DNA of 64,000 nucleotides from Chryseobacterium sp. LJ668 (lineage in GTDB: Bacteria; Bacteroidota; Bacteroidia; Flavobacteriales; Weeksellaceae): assembly GCF_019613955.1 (NCBI RefSeq), contig NZ_CP080443.1, positions 2,713,001-2,777,000 on the forward strand. Reading direction: 5' to 3'. Positions 18,409-26,008 of the stretch are shown one piece after another; position 1 is the first letter of the stretch; every line of letters begins with the position of its first letter. The notes under the pieces are model-generated. The model did no database searches and had not been told where the DNA came from. It saw only the letters and a list, made by a program, of their open reading frames with translations. A program made the translations under genes and the position numbers.

Positions 18409-18438
18409 AATCCTTTCAATTTTTTGAAAGGATTTTTC
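18409..18438 (+). terminator. Rho-independent terminator after pectate lyase
   Basis: AATCCTTTCAA and TTGAAAGGATT form a perfect 11-bp stem with a 4-nt loop, followed by T residues. Confidence 0.9.
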
Positions 18439-18467
18439 TTCGCTTAATACCCAATCATCTTCCTCTT

Positions 18468-18630
18468 AATTCCCCTCCTCTGGAGGGGTGGCGAAAATTC
18501 GTAAGAATTTTTGACGAGGTGGTTTTCATGGTGACAATTATAATTTTTTCACTCTTGTTACTTTTTTGCTTATTAAACCACCCCGTCTTTTTCCTGTCGG
18601 AAAAATCCACCCCTCCGGAGGAGGAGAATT
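18468..18630. repeat. Long imperfect inverted repeat (dispersed-element type)
   Basis: Two arms of about 58 bp face each other. The left arm begins AATTCCCCTCCTCTGGAGGG and ends GACGAGGTGGTTT. The inverted right arm begins AATTCTCCTCCTCCGGAGGG and ends GACGGGGTGGTTT. Between them lies a 45-50 bp AT-rich centre. It is far more GC-rich than its surroundings and has no coding frame of interest. The shape fits a non-autonomous mobile element or a large REP sequence. I recall similar CCCTCCxxxGGAGGG-bordered intergenic elements in flavobacteria. Confidence 0.7.
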
Positions 18631-18667
18631 TTCTCATTGATTGTCAATGAATAATGTCGCATAAAGC

Positions 18668-18695
18668 AAAATCCCTCTTAAACTAAGAGGGATTT
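18668..18695. terminator. Hairpin terminator
   Basis: AAATCCCTCTTA and TAAGAGGGATTT pair perfectly across a 3-nt loop. It lies directly downstream of the minus-strand gene ending at 18708. Confidence 0.8.
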
Positions 18696-18707
18696 CATTG
18701 AAACTAT

Positions 18708-19400
18708 TTATAATGGACTAACAGGCGGCGTTTCCGGCAGTCCGCTTGGCGTATCATAAATGAGGTAATCGTTGTATTTGGCTTCGTTGGTTTCATAGAA
18801 AATATCCTGGCCGATGCCTGCGTATTTGATGAGCAGCTCATACAATGTATTGAGTGCTTCAATACGGCTTTCGGTAGCAACATCACGGTCAGAAATACCT
18901 TGAGCCTGTGCATCGATGGCTACATCCAAAATATCACGCTGCGTAATCAGGGTATTGATTTTGTCGGTAGTTAGACCTTCATCCGCAAGCTCGTCAAGAT
19001 ATTTCTCAGCCGTTAAGCTCATGATCTTGGCGACCCGTACGATCTCGGCATCACTTTGCTGGCTGATCTCTGCATTTCCGAATTCCTTGTACTTGGCACT
19101 TTGCTGTCCGAAAACATTTTCTGCCCTGTTAAAAATACTGCGCATGGATTTTTCCAGTGCTTTTCGGGCGGCATCTTTTTGTTCGGTAAGATCTATTTTA
19201 ACGGCTTCCAGCTGCTCATCATTTGGGAAGTTGTCTACCGTGTTTCTGGCGGTGGTCAGTTCGGTCTTTTTGGCGGCGTTGTAGCCACGGTCTGTAAATT
19301 CGATGAGATCTCTGTCGATCAAAGTGATCATTTCATCTGCCTTCTGTTTTAGGACAGCATCGGTCAGTTTAAAATTGCGGGTAACCTGGTTTTTTTTCAT
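18708..19400 (-). CDS. Hypothetical helical protein, 230 residues
   Basis: The protein is predicted almost entirely alpha-helical and charged, beginning MKKNQVTRNFKLTDAVLKQK and ending in a Pro-rich tail LPETPPVSPL. No signal peptide, membrane helix or enzymatic motif is visible. Base composition is higher in GC than the island to its right. I do not recognise a characterised family. It stands alone between the inverted repeat and the 21-bp repeat array. Confidence 0.7.
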   Translation of the reverse strand: MKKNQVTRNFKLTDAVLKQKADEMITLIDRDLIEFTDRGYNAAKKTELTTARNTVDNFPNDEQLEAVKIDLTEQKDAARKALEKSMRSIFNRAENVFGQQSAKYKEFGNAEISQQSDAEIVRVAKIMSLTAEKYLDELADEGLTTDKINTLITQRDILDVAIDAQAQGISDRDVATESRIEALNTLYELLIKYAGIGQDIFYETNEAKYNDYLIYDTPSGLPETPPVSPL

Positions 19401-19514
19401 AATGCAATTATTTTTTGTGTTTAAAAATTAGTTTAAAGTCTGTATATATTGATCAGTTACCATTATTGATCCTTCCGAAACGGCTGTAAAGTACTGAAAT
19501 AGAACAACCTGTAC

Positions 19515-19703
19515 TTGATTGCCTCAACGGAATGGTTGATCGCTTCAACGGAATGGTTGATTGCCGTAACGGAACCCTTGAACGTCTTCACGAAGGAGTT
19601 GATGCGCCCAACGGAATGCTTGAATGCTATTTCTAAGCGATTGAAGCGATCACCTAACTACTTTGACGCTACAACGAAATGGTTGACGGGTTTTTCGAAA
19701 TCA
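19515..19703. repeat. Degenerate 21-bp tandem repeat encoding heptads
   Basis: Nine head-to-tail units of exactly 21 bp each begin TTGA (one TTTGA), with the best-conserved core CAACGGAATGG. Units 1-3 are nearly identical and later ones decay. A plus-strand frame with a TTG start encodes heptads such as IASTEWL, and a minus-strand frame encodes HSVEAIN, GSVTAIN and SFVKTFK but has a TAG. No ATG start suits either frame. This looks like the remains of a coiled-coil gene. The rest of the 19401-19944 gap is AT-rich and empty. Confidence 0.7.
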
Positions 19704-19944
19704 CCAATAGGTGTGATGCCATTGAATGGGCTGTTGAATCGTGTAATTGTGGGAGGTGCTGCATGAACTGCAGGGGAGTGGGTATAGATCATCATTTTGT
19801 TTTTTCTTCAACAAATATAAAAATATTTTTGAATAGTAGGGGATTGGTTTGTTTTTTTAATGGGAAAAACCTCGCGGGAGGGCAATATATTTGATTGTTT
19901 TAATAAAGATTATTATTGAACGCAAATTCGAAGACTTTCTATTA

Positions 19945-21441
19945 TTAGTAATCATTGGAATTTCTGGTAATAAATTTAAGTTCAATTTTTAATAATTTTT
20001 CTTTTGATTTGATTACTTTTCTATAATCAACTATTTCAGTATGATCAATTATTTTTTTCAAACTACCATCTAACCACTCCGAATTCCAAATCTCTACATT
20101 TTTATTTATGACTTTTTTACATAGCAATTCTTCAAAAGTTATAGTTTTACCAATTGTTAGATATAGACGTTGAAACCAGATCATTATTAATGAGGAATTT
20201 GGAATAGATGTGAAAGATTTCTTAATATTTTTAATAATTATCTTTTTATCACTACCATCTTTAATTTTAGATAGAAAAATACTTAAAATTGCTATAGCTG
20301 TAGGAACTACTCTTGGGTTTTTAATAGCGATCTGTGTTGTGAGACTCACTAAAGTAATTACATCATAATCCGTTCTTTTTGATTTTTGCAAAACTTTTAA
20401 AAATTCTCTCATTTCTGTATCAATTGTTCCTGAATTTGGATAATTTTCAGAAAGAAAATATAGCTGCAATAACCACTTCTGTTTATTTCCAGCTATTCTT
20501 TTATTCAAAATCCAATATTTTTTATCAGATTTGATTGCACTTTTTATTAAATCATTTGAAGATTGTGTCTTCTCGGCATTGATTTTCAATCCTAATCCAG
20601 ATAATATTTCTGCTAAGTATTTAGAAATTTCTTCTGCTAAAAGCGAATTATTTGTAAATATTCTGTAGTCATCTCTATATCTCAATATTTTATACTCTTC
20701 AATTTTTAGACTTTTTAATTTTTCAGATAATAGTAAATCAACATATCCTAAAAGAATCTCGGCAATAAAATCCATTAGCGCACTTCCTTGAGGTATTCCA
20801 TTAGTTTGACCGTAGCTCATATCTTGCAAATGATTATCAATAATATTTCCAATACTGCCAGAATTTCTATTTACTCTTTTTTTTGCTTCCTCTTTCGTAT
20901 GTAAAGCCCAAGGTATAGAATGAGTATAGATTGAACCATAGCAATCAGTTATATCAGTGTGGACAGTATATTTATATTCTAATGAAAGATGTAAAGACCT
21001 TTGCTCTATTAATTGCCACCATGACAAAATTTGTCCTCTTTTATCATCTTTATCTATTGTTATTGAGATGAGTGGTAAGCTATGACATTCTATATTTTTA
21101 TTATTCCTAAATATTTTAAATCGATCAATAATAAATTTCCAATTTCCCTCATCTGTGATTCGATTAACAAGATTAACATATATGGCAGGATGTATTAATT
21201 GAAATGGTCTCCAAGCATATTTACCATCTTTATTTGTAATTAATTTATAATTAACATTTTCAAACTCACGAGGACTACTTGAACGAAAATCTTTTAAGTC
21301 ACTATTTATAAGTTTTTCATCAATTTTATTTATAATTAGTTGAAAATTGAAATAATGTGGAAGCTCTAGACGTGAATATGATTCTTTTTTTAAAAAAAAA
21401 ATTTTTGCTTCGTGAGAACTAACTTCGAGAATATTCTTCAT
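19945..21441 (-). CDS. Stand-alone reverse transcriptase of the Abi/UG (defence) type
   Basis: The 498-residue protein has palm motif A at HTDITDCYGSIYTHSIPWAL (catalytic Asp163), motif B at NGIPQGSALMDF (about 214-225), motif C at RYRDDYRIF (Asp257, Asp258; YRDD instead of YADD) and the following GLKINAEKT motif. All three catalytic aspartates are kept. No maturase, integrase, endonuclease or RNase H domain is present. Residues 310-498 form a helical region, as in Abi and UG-group reverse transcriptases, many of which act in phage defence. The gene lies downstream of a tRNA-like RNA and a HEPN gene on the same strand and is much AT-richer than its surroundings. The exact UG class is not decided. 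Confidence 0.88.
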   Translation of the reverse strand: MKNILEVSSHEAKIFFLKKESYSRLELPHYFNFQLIINKIDEKLINSDLKDFRSSSPREFENVNYKLITNKDGKYAWRPFQLIHPAIYVNLVNRITDEGNWKFIIDRFKIFRNNKNIECHSLPLISITIDKDDKRGQILSWWQLIEQRSLHLSLEYKYTVHTDITDCYGSIYTHSIPWALHTKEEAKKRVNRNSGSIGNIIDNHLQDMSYGQTNGIPQGSALMDFIAEILLGYVDLLLSEKLKSLKIEEYKILRYRDDYRIFTNNSLLAEEISKYLAEILSGLGLKINAEKTQSSNDLIKSAIKSDKKYWILNKRIAGNKQKWLLQLYFLSENYPNSGTIDTEMREFLKVLQKSKRTDYDVITLVSLTTQIAIKNPRVVPTAIAILSIFLSKIKDGSDKKIIIKNIKKSFTSIPNSSLIMIWFQRLYLTIGKTITFEELLCKKVINKNVEIWNSEWLDGSLKKIIDHTEIVDYRKVIKSKEKLLKIELKFITRNSNDY

Positions 21442-21557
21442 TTAATAATAGTTATTAGTATTATTTATAAATGTCATGTACTCAAAGTTTAATTCTATTA
21501 CTATTTATTTAATCACCATATTGGGTTAATAAAAACAATTCAATTTAAAATTTCAAC

Positions 21558-21572
21558 TATCTTATAAAGATA
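21558..21572 (-). other. Small hairpin between tRNA-like RNA and reverse transcriptase
   Basis: TATCTT and AAGATA form a 6-bp stem with a 3-nt loop, 22 bp downstream of the tRNA-like RNA and about 117 bp before the reverse transcriptase start. There is no T-run on the minus strand to make it a clear terminator. It may be part of a longer structured RNA. Confidence 0.4.
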
Positions 21573-21593
21573 CCTTTAGTAGCATAACATTTG

Positions 21594-21690
21594 TGATGGT
21601 AATTGGGATCGAACCAATATATCTCCTTGGAAAAGGCTGTAAATAAAACATTTTCCAAGGGAACGCTCTAACCAGTTAAGCTATACCATC
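21594..21690 (-). ncRNA. tRNA-like RNA with a 10-bp hairpin in place of the anticodon arm
   Basis: Read on the minus strand, GATGGTA pairs perfectly with TACCATC (7-bp acceptor), followed by T8-A9. The D-arm is GCTT-AACTGGTTA-GAGC with A14, GG and A21, and position 26 is G. The T-arm is ATTGG-TTCGATC-CCAAT. Discriminator A is at 21594, with no encoded CCA. Between the arms are 45 nt, where CCTTGGAAAA (21651-21660) pairs with TTTTCCAAGG (21625-21634) across a 16-nt loop; an inner TGT/ACA pair can close a 7-nt loop TTTATTT. No normal anticodon stem can be built, so it should not decode. The 5' nucleotides overlap the last two codons and stop of the HEPN gene. Confidence 0.78.
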
Positions 21691-22538
21691 GCTTCAAGAT
21701 CTTGATCTGATGGTTCAAAACCATACTCCATTTTACAAAAGCCTATAATTTTTTTTCTGTTTCTTTTGTCGGCTAAACTATAGTTTTTATAGCCATTTAT
21801 TTTCATGAATTCGACAAATACCTCTTTTTTTATAAATGCTGATTGCTCAAAATTATGTATTATAAAATTATCTAAATAATTTGAAATACTCCTTACAATA
21901 TTCAAAGAGTCAATAAGAATATTATATGAGATTTGATTTGCATTTTCATAGTTAGAAAAATCTATTCCTTGTAATTGCTTAGGAAGTATCTCATTCCAAA
22001 ATAAATTTAGTTGTACTCCATTTACTTTTATAAATTCTCTAAAAGATCGACTGATATTATTAGAACTTTGATGAATAAGGCGATTTCGTTTGAATCGAAT
22101 ATAGTCTAAAGTTAATAAATATTTGGATTCCAGATCTTCTTTATTCAAGTTAAGTCTATTGATTACTTTTAATACAACAATATCATCATTATCAAATTTG
22201 CCTTCATTCAATTCCGGTAATGAATCATCAATCTTCTTTGCAAGTAAATATATCTCTTTTAAATAATTTTCAAAATATGAATAGATTATAGTAAAAATAC
22301 CATTAAGAAGTGTTTGATTTGTTTTTTCATGCTCATCTTTTAATTTTGATAATCTAATATTATGCTTTTTAGAAAAGTCATTTTTTTTAAATATATCTGA
22401 TGTTAACTTATTAGTTTTATCATTAATTACATGTGTATAATCCAAGCCAAATTGTGTCCAAACAAAAAAATAGTGTGTGAATGAATTATTTAAATTAGAT
22501 AATTCTTGAAATAATATTTTTAATTGTTTGCTTCTCAT
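21681..22538 (-). CDS. HEPN-domain protein (putative RNase) partnered with reverse transcriptase
   Basis: The 285-residue, mostly helical protein contains IRFKRNRLIHQSSNN, where R151 and H156 match the RxxxxH (R-X4-6-H) motif of HEPN ribonucleases, preceded by a helical bundle FTIIYSYFENYLKEIYLLAK typical of the family. HEPN proteins are frequent in abortive-infection and toxin systems, and some cut tRNA. Its last codons ATG GTA TAG lie inside the 5' acceptor strand of the tRNA-like RNA, so processing that RNA would remove the stop codon. Strand and AT-rich composition match the reverse transcriptase. The overall family assignment is by motif and fold pattern only. Confidence 0.72.
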   Translation of the reverse strand: MRSKQLKILFQELSNLNNSFTHYFFVWTQFGLDYTHVINDKTNKLTSDIFKKNDFSKKHNIRLSKLKDEHEKTNQTLLNGIFTIIYSYFENYLKEIYLLAKKIDDSLPELNEGKFDNDDIVVLKVINRLNLNKEDLESKYLLTLDYIRFKRNRLIHQSSNNISRSFREFIKVNGVQLNLFWNEILPKQLQGIDFSNYENANQISYNILIDSLNIVRSISNYLDNFIIHNFEQSAFIKKEVFVEFMKINGYKNYSLADKRNRKKIIGFCKMEYGFEPSDQDLEAMV

Positions 22539-22571
22539 ATTATTATTTATGTTTTAGGACTATTAAAATTC

Positions 22572-22597
22572 TAATTATTATTTGTTAAGAATAATTA
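22572..22597. promoter_or_regulatory. AT-only inverted repeat upstream of HEPN gene
   Basis: TAATTATT and AATAATTA form an 8-bp inverted repeat with a 10-nt spacer, 34 bp upstream of the HEPN start. It could be an operator or a leader hairpin. In such AT-rich sequence chance is a real alternative, and I see no consensus promoter here. Confidence 0.3.
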
Positions 22598-22766
22598 TTA
22601 CCCAAATTAAACTATTTATTTTAAGTATAAAAAGAATAATAACAAAGTTTTTAATTGGCTTAGAATAAACAAAAAAGTCAAACCCGAAGGTCCAACTACA
22701 ATATAATATAATTAAACATGAATAAGGATAATGATCAATTATGTTGATTTCAGAACCAATTCTTGC

Positions 22767-23393
22767 CTAAAGTGTCTCGGCTGTAGTTTTCGAATTAAAG
22801 AAATCAATATATTCCGGGATCGAAAAAAAACTTCCCCGCTGATCTTCGATTTCTTCGATCTCTGAAACAATAGTTTTGTCAAATATATCAGAAACGTTTT
22901 TCTCTTTGAACCATTCAATGTTTGAAGGAAGCTTATTTAAGTTTTTCAAATGATGCATCAGTGTCATAATATGTGATCGGATATGGGTTGTAAATCTTCC
23001 TTTGGATCTAAAGTTTTGTTCAGAATGTTGACTTTTCATTCCTACAAAATAGGTTGTAGGATTTTCTTCTTCCGCTACAATATAGACGTAAAGAAGGCCT
23101 TCGAAGGTGATCAATAACAAATCTCTTTTTTCTTCAGTAAACTGCATGGCGCTTTCTTCTTCGTCTTGCAGTTCTATCAATTTTTCCAGTGAATAATCTT
23201 CAAAATAGGGGAAACTCAATAAGCAGTTGACGTTTCCAAAAATCTTAAGCCATTCTTTATACGCTAACGGAATTTTTTGAGAAGCTTTATCAATTTCTAT
23301 TTCAGGAATCTCAATGAAACTGTGTTTTTCCTCAAGTTGATGGTCTATGAGAAAAGCTTTAAGGTCTTGGTAGAAAGTGATATATTTATTCAT
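22767..23393 (-). CDS. SMI1/KNR4 (SUKH)-like protein
   Basis: The 208-residue protein has the motif IPLAYKEWLKIFGNVNCLLSF, which matches the (L/I)PxxYKxxLxxFGN entry of SUKH-superfamily proteins, followed by acidic loops and FEGLLYVYIVAEEENPTTYFV. SUKH proteins often act as immunity proteins against contact-dependent toxins, but no toxin is adjacent. It lies 228 bp upstream of the HEPN gene on the same strand. Whether it belongs to the HEPN-reverse transcriptase unit is open, because its base composition is more ordinary. Confidence 0.6.
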   Translation of the reverse strand: MNKYITFYQDLKAFLIDHQLEEKHSFIEIPEIEIDKASQKIPLAYKEWLKIFGNVNCLLSFPYFEDYSLEKLIELQDEEESAMQFTEEKRDLLLITFEGLLYVYIVAEEENPTTYFVGMKSQHSEQNFRSKGRFTTHIRSHIMTLMHHLKNLNKLPSNIEWFKEKNVSDIFDKTIVSEIEEIEDQRGSFFSIPEYIDFFNSKTTAETL

Positions 23394-23479
23394 ATGTGGT
23401 AAATGATGATTTAAAGTTTCGCCAATTTAGGATTAGTGTATTGCTAAATCAAAAACATATTTTTCTTAAAAGTAGATTA

Positions 23480-24157
23480 TTATCGTGTTGTAATTCTAAT
23501 GAATCCATCAATCCCATCTTTTCCGTATAAATTAACTGATTGTTGTTTTGATGTGTAATCTATCTGTTTTATATCCAACGTATTTAAATATTCAATGAGC
23601 TTACCTTCTTCATAGCTTGTAATTTTCTCATCAACCATTAATAAAGGATTTTCACCAAGCTCATTTTCGGTGATTTTTGCTTTCATAAATTCCAAAATAT
23701 TATATTTTTTTTCGAAATCGTTTTGCAAACTATAATCAGTTGGTTCAGTAATTTTTAAATTATATTCCTTGATCAAATACCAGAATTTTTCTGACCAATT
23801 TCCTGTATCCCAGATTTTGATTTTTGAATTTAAAATGCTTTCAATTTCCGGTTTATTATGCTCGTTCTCGAGTAAAATTTCTGCCAGTAAATTAATATCG
23901 TATGGATATTTAGCATCCTTTAATTTATCCATCAGGATTTTATGATACAGATCCAGGTCTACTTTAGATTCTTTTAAATGGTAGATTACATTTCCTAAAT
24001 CAACACCATTACTTATTTTAATATTTGATGAGATAAAATCAAATCGTTCATTTTTATTCATTTTTCTCAATGAAAAGCTATCGGCTGTTTTACAACAAAC
24101 CAATAACAACAAAATGACAAACTGATAAAATGGAATTCTTGTTAGAATTTTCCTCAT
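23480..24157 (-). CDS. Lipoprotein with TonB-plug-like C-terminal tail
   Basis: The N-terminal signal ends in a lipobox-like LLLVCC, suggesting a lipid-anchored protein. The middle is helical with no recognised domain. The last 25 residues (QSVNLYGKDGIDGFIRITTR) resemble the plug-domain segment of TonB-linked receptors that reads LYGxxGxxGVIxIxT, which also occurs as a short tail in other Bacteroidetes envelope proteins. The start lies 1 bp after the ankyrin gene stop, so the two are almost certainly co-transcribed. Confidence 0.65.
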   Translation of the reverse strand: MRKILTRIPFYQFVILLLLVCCKTADSFSLRKMNKNERFDFISSNIKISNGVDLGNVIYHLKESKVDLDLYHKILMDKLKDAKYPYDINLLAEILLENEHNKPEIESILNSKIKIWDTGNWSEKFWYLIKEYNLKITEPTDYSLQNDFEKKYNILEFMKAKITENELGENPLLMVDEKITSYEEGKLIEYLNTLDIKQIDYTSKQQSVNLYGKDGIDGFIRITTR

Positions 24158-24158
24158 T

Positions 24159-24887
24159 CTATTTCATATTTTCCTGAATCAACTTCGCCACTTCCAGATG
24201 GTTTTTTTCTTTTGCAAAATCCAATGCTGTTTTGCCGTCTTTGTTCTTTACAGATAAATCAGGTTTGTATTGAAGGAGAAATCTTACTGTCTCAATTTTT
24301 CCACTTCCGGCACAATACATCATCGGAGTTTCGTGATCCTTATCAATGTTATTAATATTTGCCCCTTTTTGTATTAGAAATTCAGCAATATCGATATATC
24401 CTTTTCCGATTGCACTTGCAAATGGCGTTGCTAAATCTGCTGCCTGTGCATCAATTTCAGCTTTGTTTTCAACCAGAAGTTTTACTATTTCAAGCTTATT
24501 ATTCCTTACTGCGAATCTTAACGCTGTCCAGCCATTTGCATCCTTATAATTCGGATTGGCATTCTTCTTCAAAAGTATTTCTACAACCTTAGTATATCCA
24601 TCTTGAGAAGCTAAATTTAGAGGGGTTGCTGTTGTTTTTAAAGGCTTATTGACATCAGCTCCTTTTGCAATTAATAGTTCAACAAGCTTTTCGTTACCTG
24701 TTCCTGCGGCTGCATATAGCGGTGTAATCTGATGTTCTTTGGAAAATTGATTTGCGTCTTCACCTTTTTCCAGTAATTTATTTACTTTCTCGATATCCTG
24801 ATCAGAAATAGCATTAAATATCTTTTGAGAATAAGCCAAGTTAGATGCTGATAATAGTAAAGCTAAAATAAGAGTTTTGATTTTCAT
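24159..24887 (-). CDS. Exported ankyrin-repeat protein
   Basis: A signal peptide (LILALLLSASNLAYSQ) is followed by about six ankyrin repeats of 33 residues, for example ITPLYAAAGTGNEKLVELLI and ATPLNLASQDGYTKVVEILL, filling the rest of 242 residues. Ankyrin repeats bind proteins, and the exported location suggests a periplasmic partner. It is followed after 1 bp by the lipoprotein gene and preceded by another lipoprotein gene, so these may form an envelope-associated set. Confidence 0.88.
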   Translation of the reverse strand: MKIKTLILALLLSASNLAYSQKIFNAISDQDIEKVNKLLEKGEDANQFSKEHQITPLYAAAGTGNEKLVELLIAKGADVNKPLKTTATPLNLASQDGYTKVVEILLKKNANPNYKDANGWTALRFAVRNNKLEIVKLLVENKAEIDAQAADLATPFASAIGKGYIDIAEFLIQKGANINNIDKDHETPMMYCAGSGKIETVRFLLQYKPDLSVKNKDGKTALDFAKEKNHLEVAKLIQENMK

Positions 24888-24932
24888 GCGGTAAGGTTTA
24901 TTTTAAAGGCTTAAATATAAAACATTATCTTT

Positions 24933-25304
24933 TTAGTCAGCCAAAATTCTGTAATCAAAAATTTCTTTTCTGCTTTTTAAAATGGAATCAAAATCTATGG
25001 GTTTAAACTTATTCTCCCTATGATAATATTGAAAGTCATCACGATAGATGGTGAGAATCTTTTCCATGATTTCTTTATCCCGATTTTGTAAATATTTTTC
25101 ACAAAGACAAAGAGCCAATTCCTGTTTTGCAGATTCAAATCTCCATTGATTTCCGACCCTATTTTGACCGTTGATTTTGTGCTCTTTTTTTTCATCCAGA
25201 ACATCATATTTAATCGTACAAGATTTAAAACTTACTTCTCCTGTAAACTTTTCAGCACAAGAAAAAAATATTGTAAAAAGAAAAAACAAATAGATTAATT
25301 TCAT
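24933..25304 (-). CDS. Small lipoprotein, 123 residues (hypothetical)
   Basis: The signal sequence MKLIYLFFLFTIFFSCAEKF contains a lipobox with Cys at 16. The mature part has several Cys residues (FKSCTIKYD, LALCLCEKYL) and ends FDYRILAD. Its start codon overlaps the stop of the AAA+ ATPase gene by 4 bp, indicating translational coupling. I do not recognise a family. Confidence 0.65.
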   Translation of the reverse strand: MKLIYLFFLFTIFFSCAEKFTGEVSFKSCTIKYDVLDEKKEHKINGQNRVGNQWRFESAKQELALCLCEKYLQNRDKEIMEKILTIYRDDFQYYHRENKFKPIDFDSILKSRKEIFDYRILAD

Positions 25305-26008
25305 TTTCTAGATTCCAGTTGGCCAATTAAATTACCCTTCACCACCGTAAAAGCATAATCCTTCGCTTCAGCAAACGAAATTCCATAGCTCCTGTCAATA
25401 TTCCTTAAATCTTCCGGGAATTTGGCGAGAAGACTGTCGTAAAAAAAATCCAGAAATTCTTGTGAAGGCATTTCGTATTTTATTTTCAGTTGGAAACGCC
25501 TGATGATAGCGGTATCGATGATTTCAGCGTGATTGGTGGCGCAAAGCAACAACGCATTTTCAGGATAATAGTCGATCAGCTGAATCAAAGTGTTGACGAG
25601 CCTTCTCATTTCTCCCACATCTTTGTCGTCGCTTCCACGAGCTTTCCCGATCTGGTCGAGTTCATCAAGAAAAAGCACAGACCTTTCTCTTGCAGCTTTG
25701 TCGAAAATCATTTTGATATTTTGCGAGGTTTCGCCGATTCTTGAGGAAACGATATTGCTGAGGTTGAGAATGATGATATTTTTTCCCAAAGCATTCGCAA
25801 TGGCTTTTGCGGTCATGGTTTTTCCGCATCCTGAACTTCCTTCGAGAAGGATTTTATTGTTGACGGGAAGTCCATATTCAAATAATTCTTTGGCGTAGGT
25901 CTGTTCTTTGATAAGCTGTACAAACTGTTCCTTATTTTTAGGTTCCAGGAAAACATCATCGAGCGTTACTTCTTCTTTGTCCTGAATGATGAGATTGTAC
26001 AGATTCAT
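25301..26008 (-). CDS. Small AAA+ ATPase
   Basis: The 235-residue protein is one AAA+ module. Walker A is GSSGCGKTMTAKA, Walker B is SVLFLDELDQIG, sensor 1 lies in LLLCATNHAEI, and the arginine finger region is AIIRRFQLK. It lacks extra protease, helicase or membrane domains, so it resembles the FtsH/Cdc48-like ATPase core alone. It is the first gene of a minus-strand row with a lipoprotein (4-bp overlap), an ankyrin protein and another lipoprotein. Confidence 0.88.
   Translation of the reverse strand: MNLYNLIIQDKEEVTLDDVFLEPKNKEQFVQLIKEQTYAKELFEYGLPVNNKILLEGSSGCGKTMTAKAIANALGKNIIILNLSNIVSSRIGETSQNIKMIFDKAARERSVLFLDELDQIGKARGSDDKDVGEMRRLVNTLIQLIDYYPENALLLCATNHAEIIDTAIIRRFQLKIKYEMPSQEFLDFFYDSLLAKFPEDLRNIDRSYGISFAEAKDYAFTVVKGNLIGQLESRK

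Noticed and set aside
19515..19703. A CRISPR array
   Set aside because: The units are contiguous with no spacers, and they decay progressively; no cas genes are near.
19945..21441. A group II intron or retron reverse transcriptase
   Set aside because: There is no maturase or endonuclease domain, no intron domain V hairpin, and no msr/msd inverted repeat of the retron kind near the gene.
21594..21690. An ordinary tRNA gene or a tmRNA
   Set aside because: No anticodon stem-loop of 5 bp and 7 nt can be built from the 45 central bases, a long variable arm does not fit, and tmRNA lacks a normal D-arm and needs a tag reading frame.
19945..22538. Integration borders (att direct repeats) around the AT-rich island
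   Set aside because: I could not find matching direct repeats or an integrase gene at either end by eye.
22767..23393. SUKH-like gene as a certain part of the HEPN-reverse transcriptase unit
   Set aside because: It is separated by 228 bp, has less AT-rich composition and a family commonly found alone, so membership is not supported.
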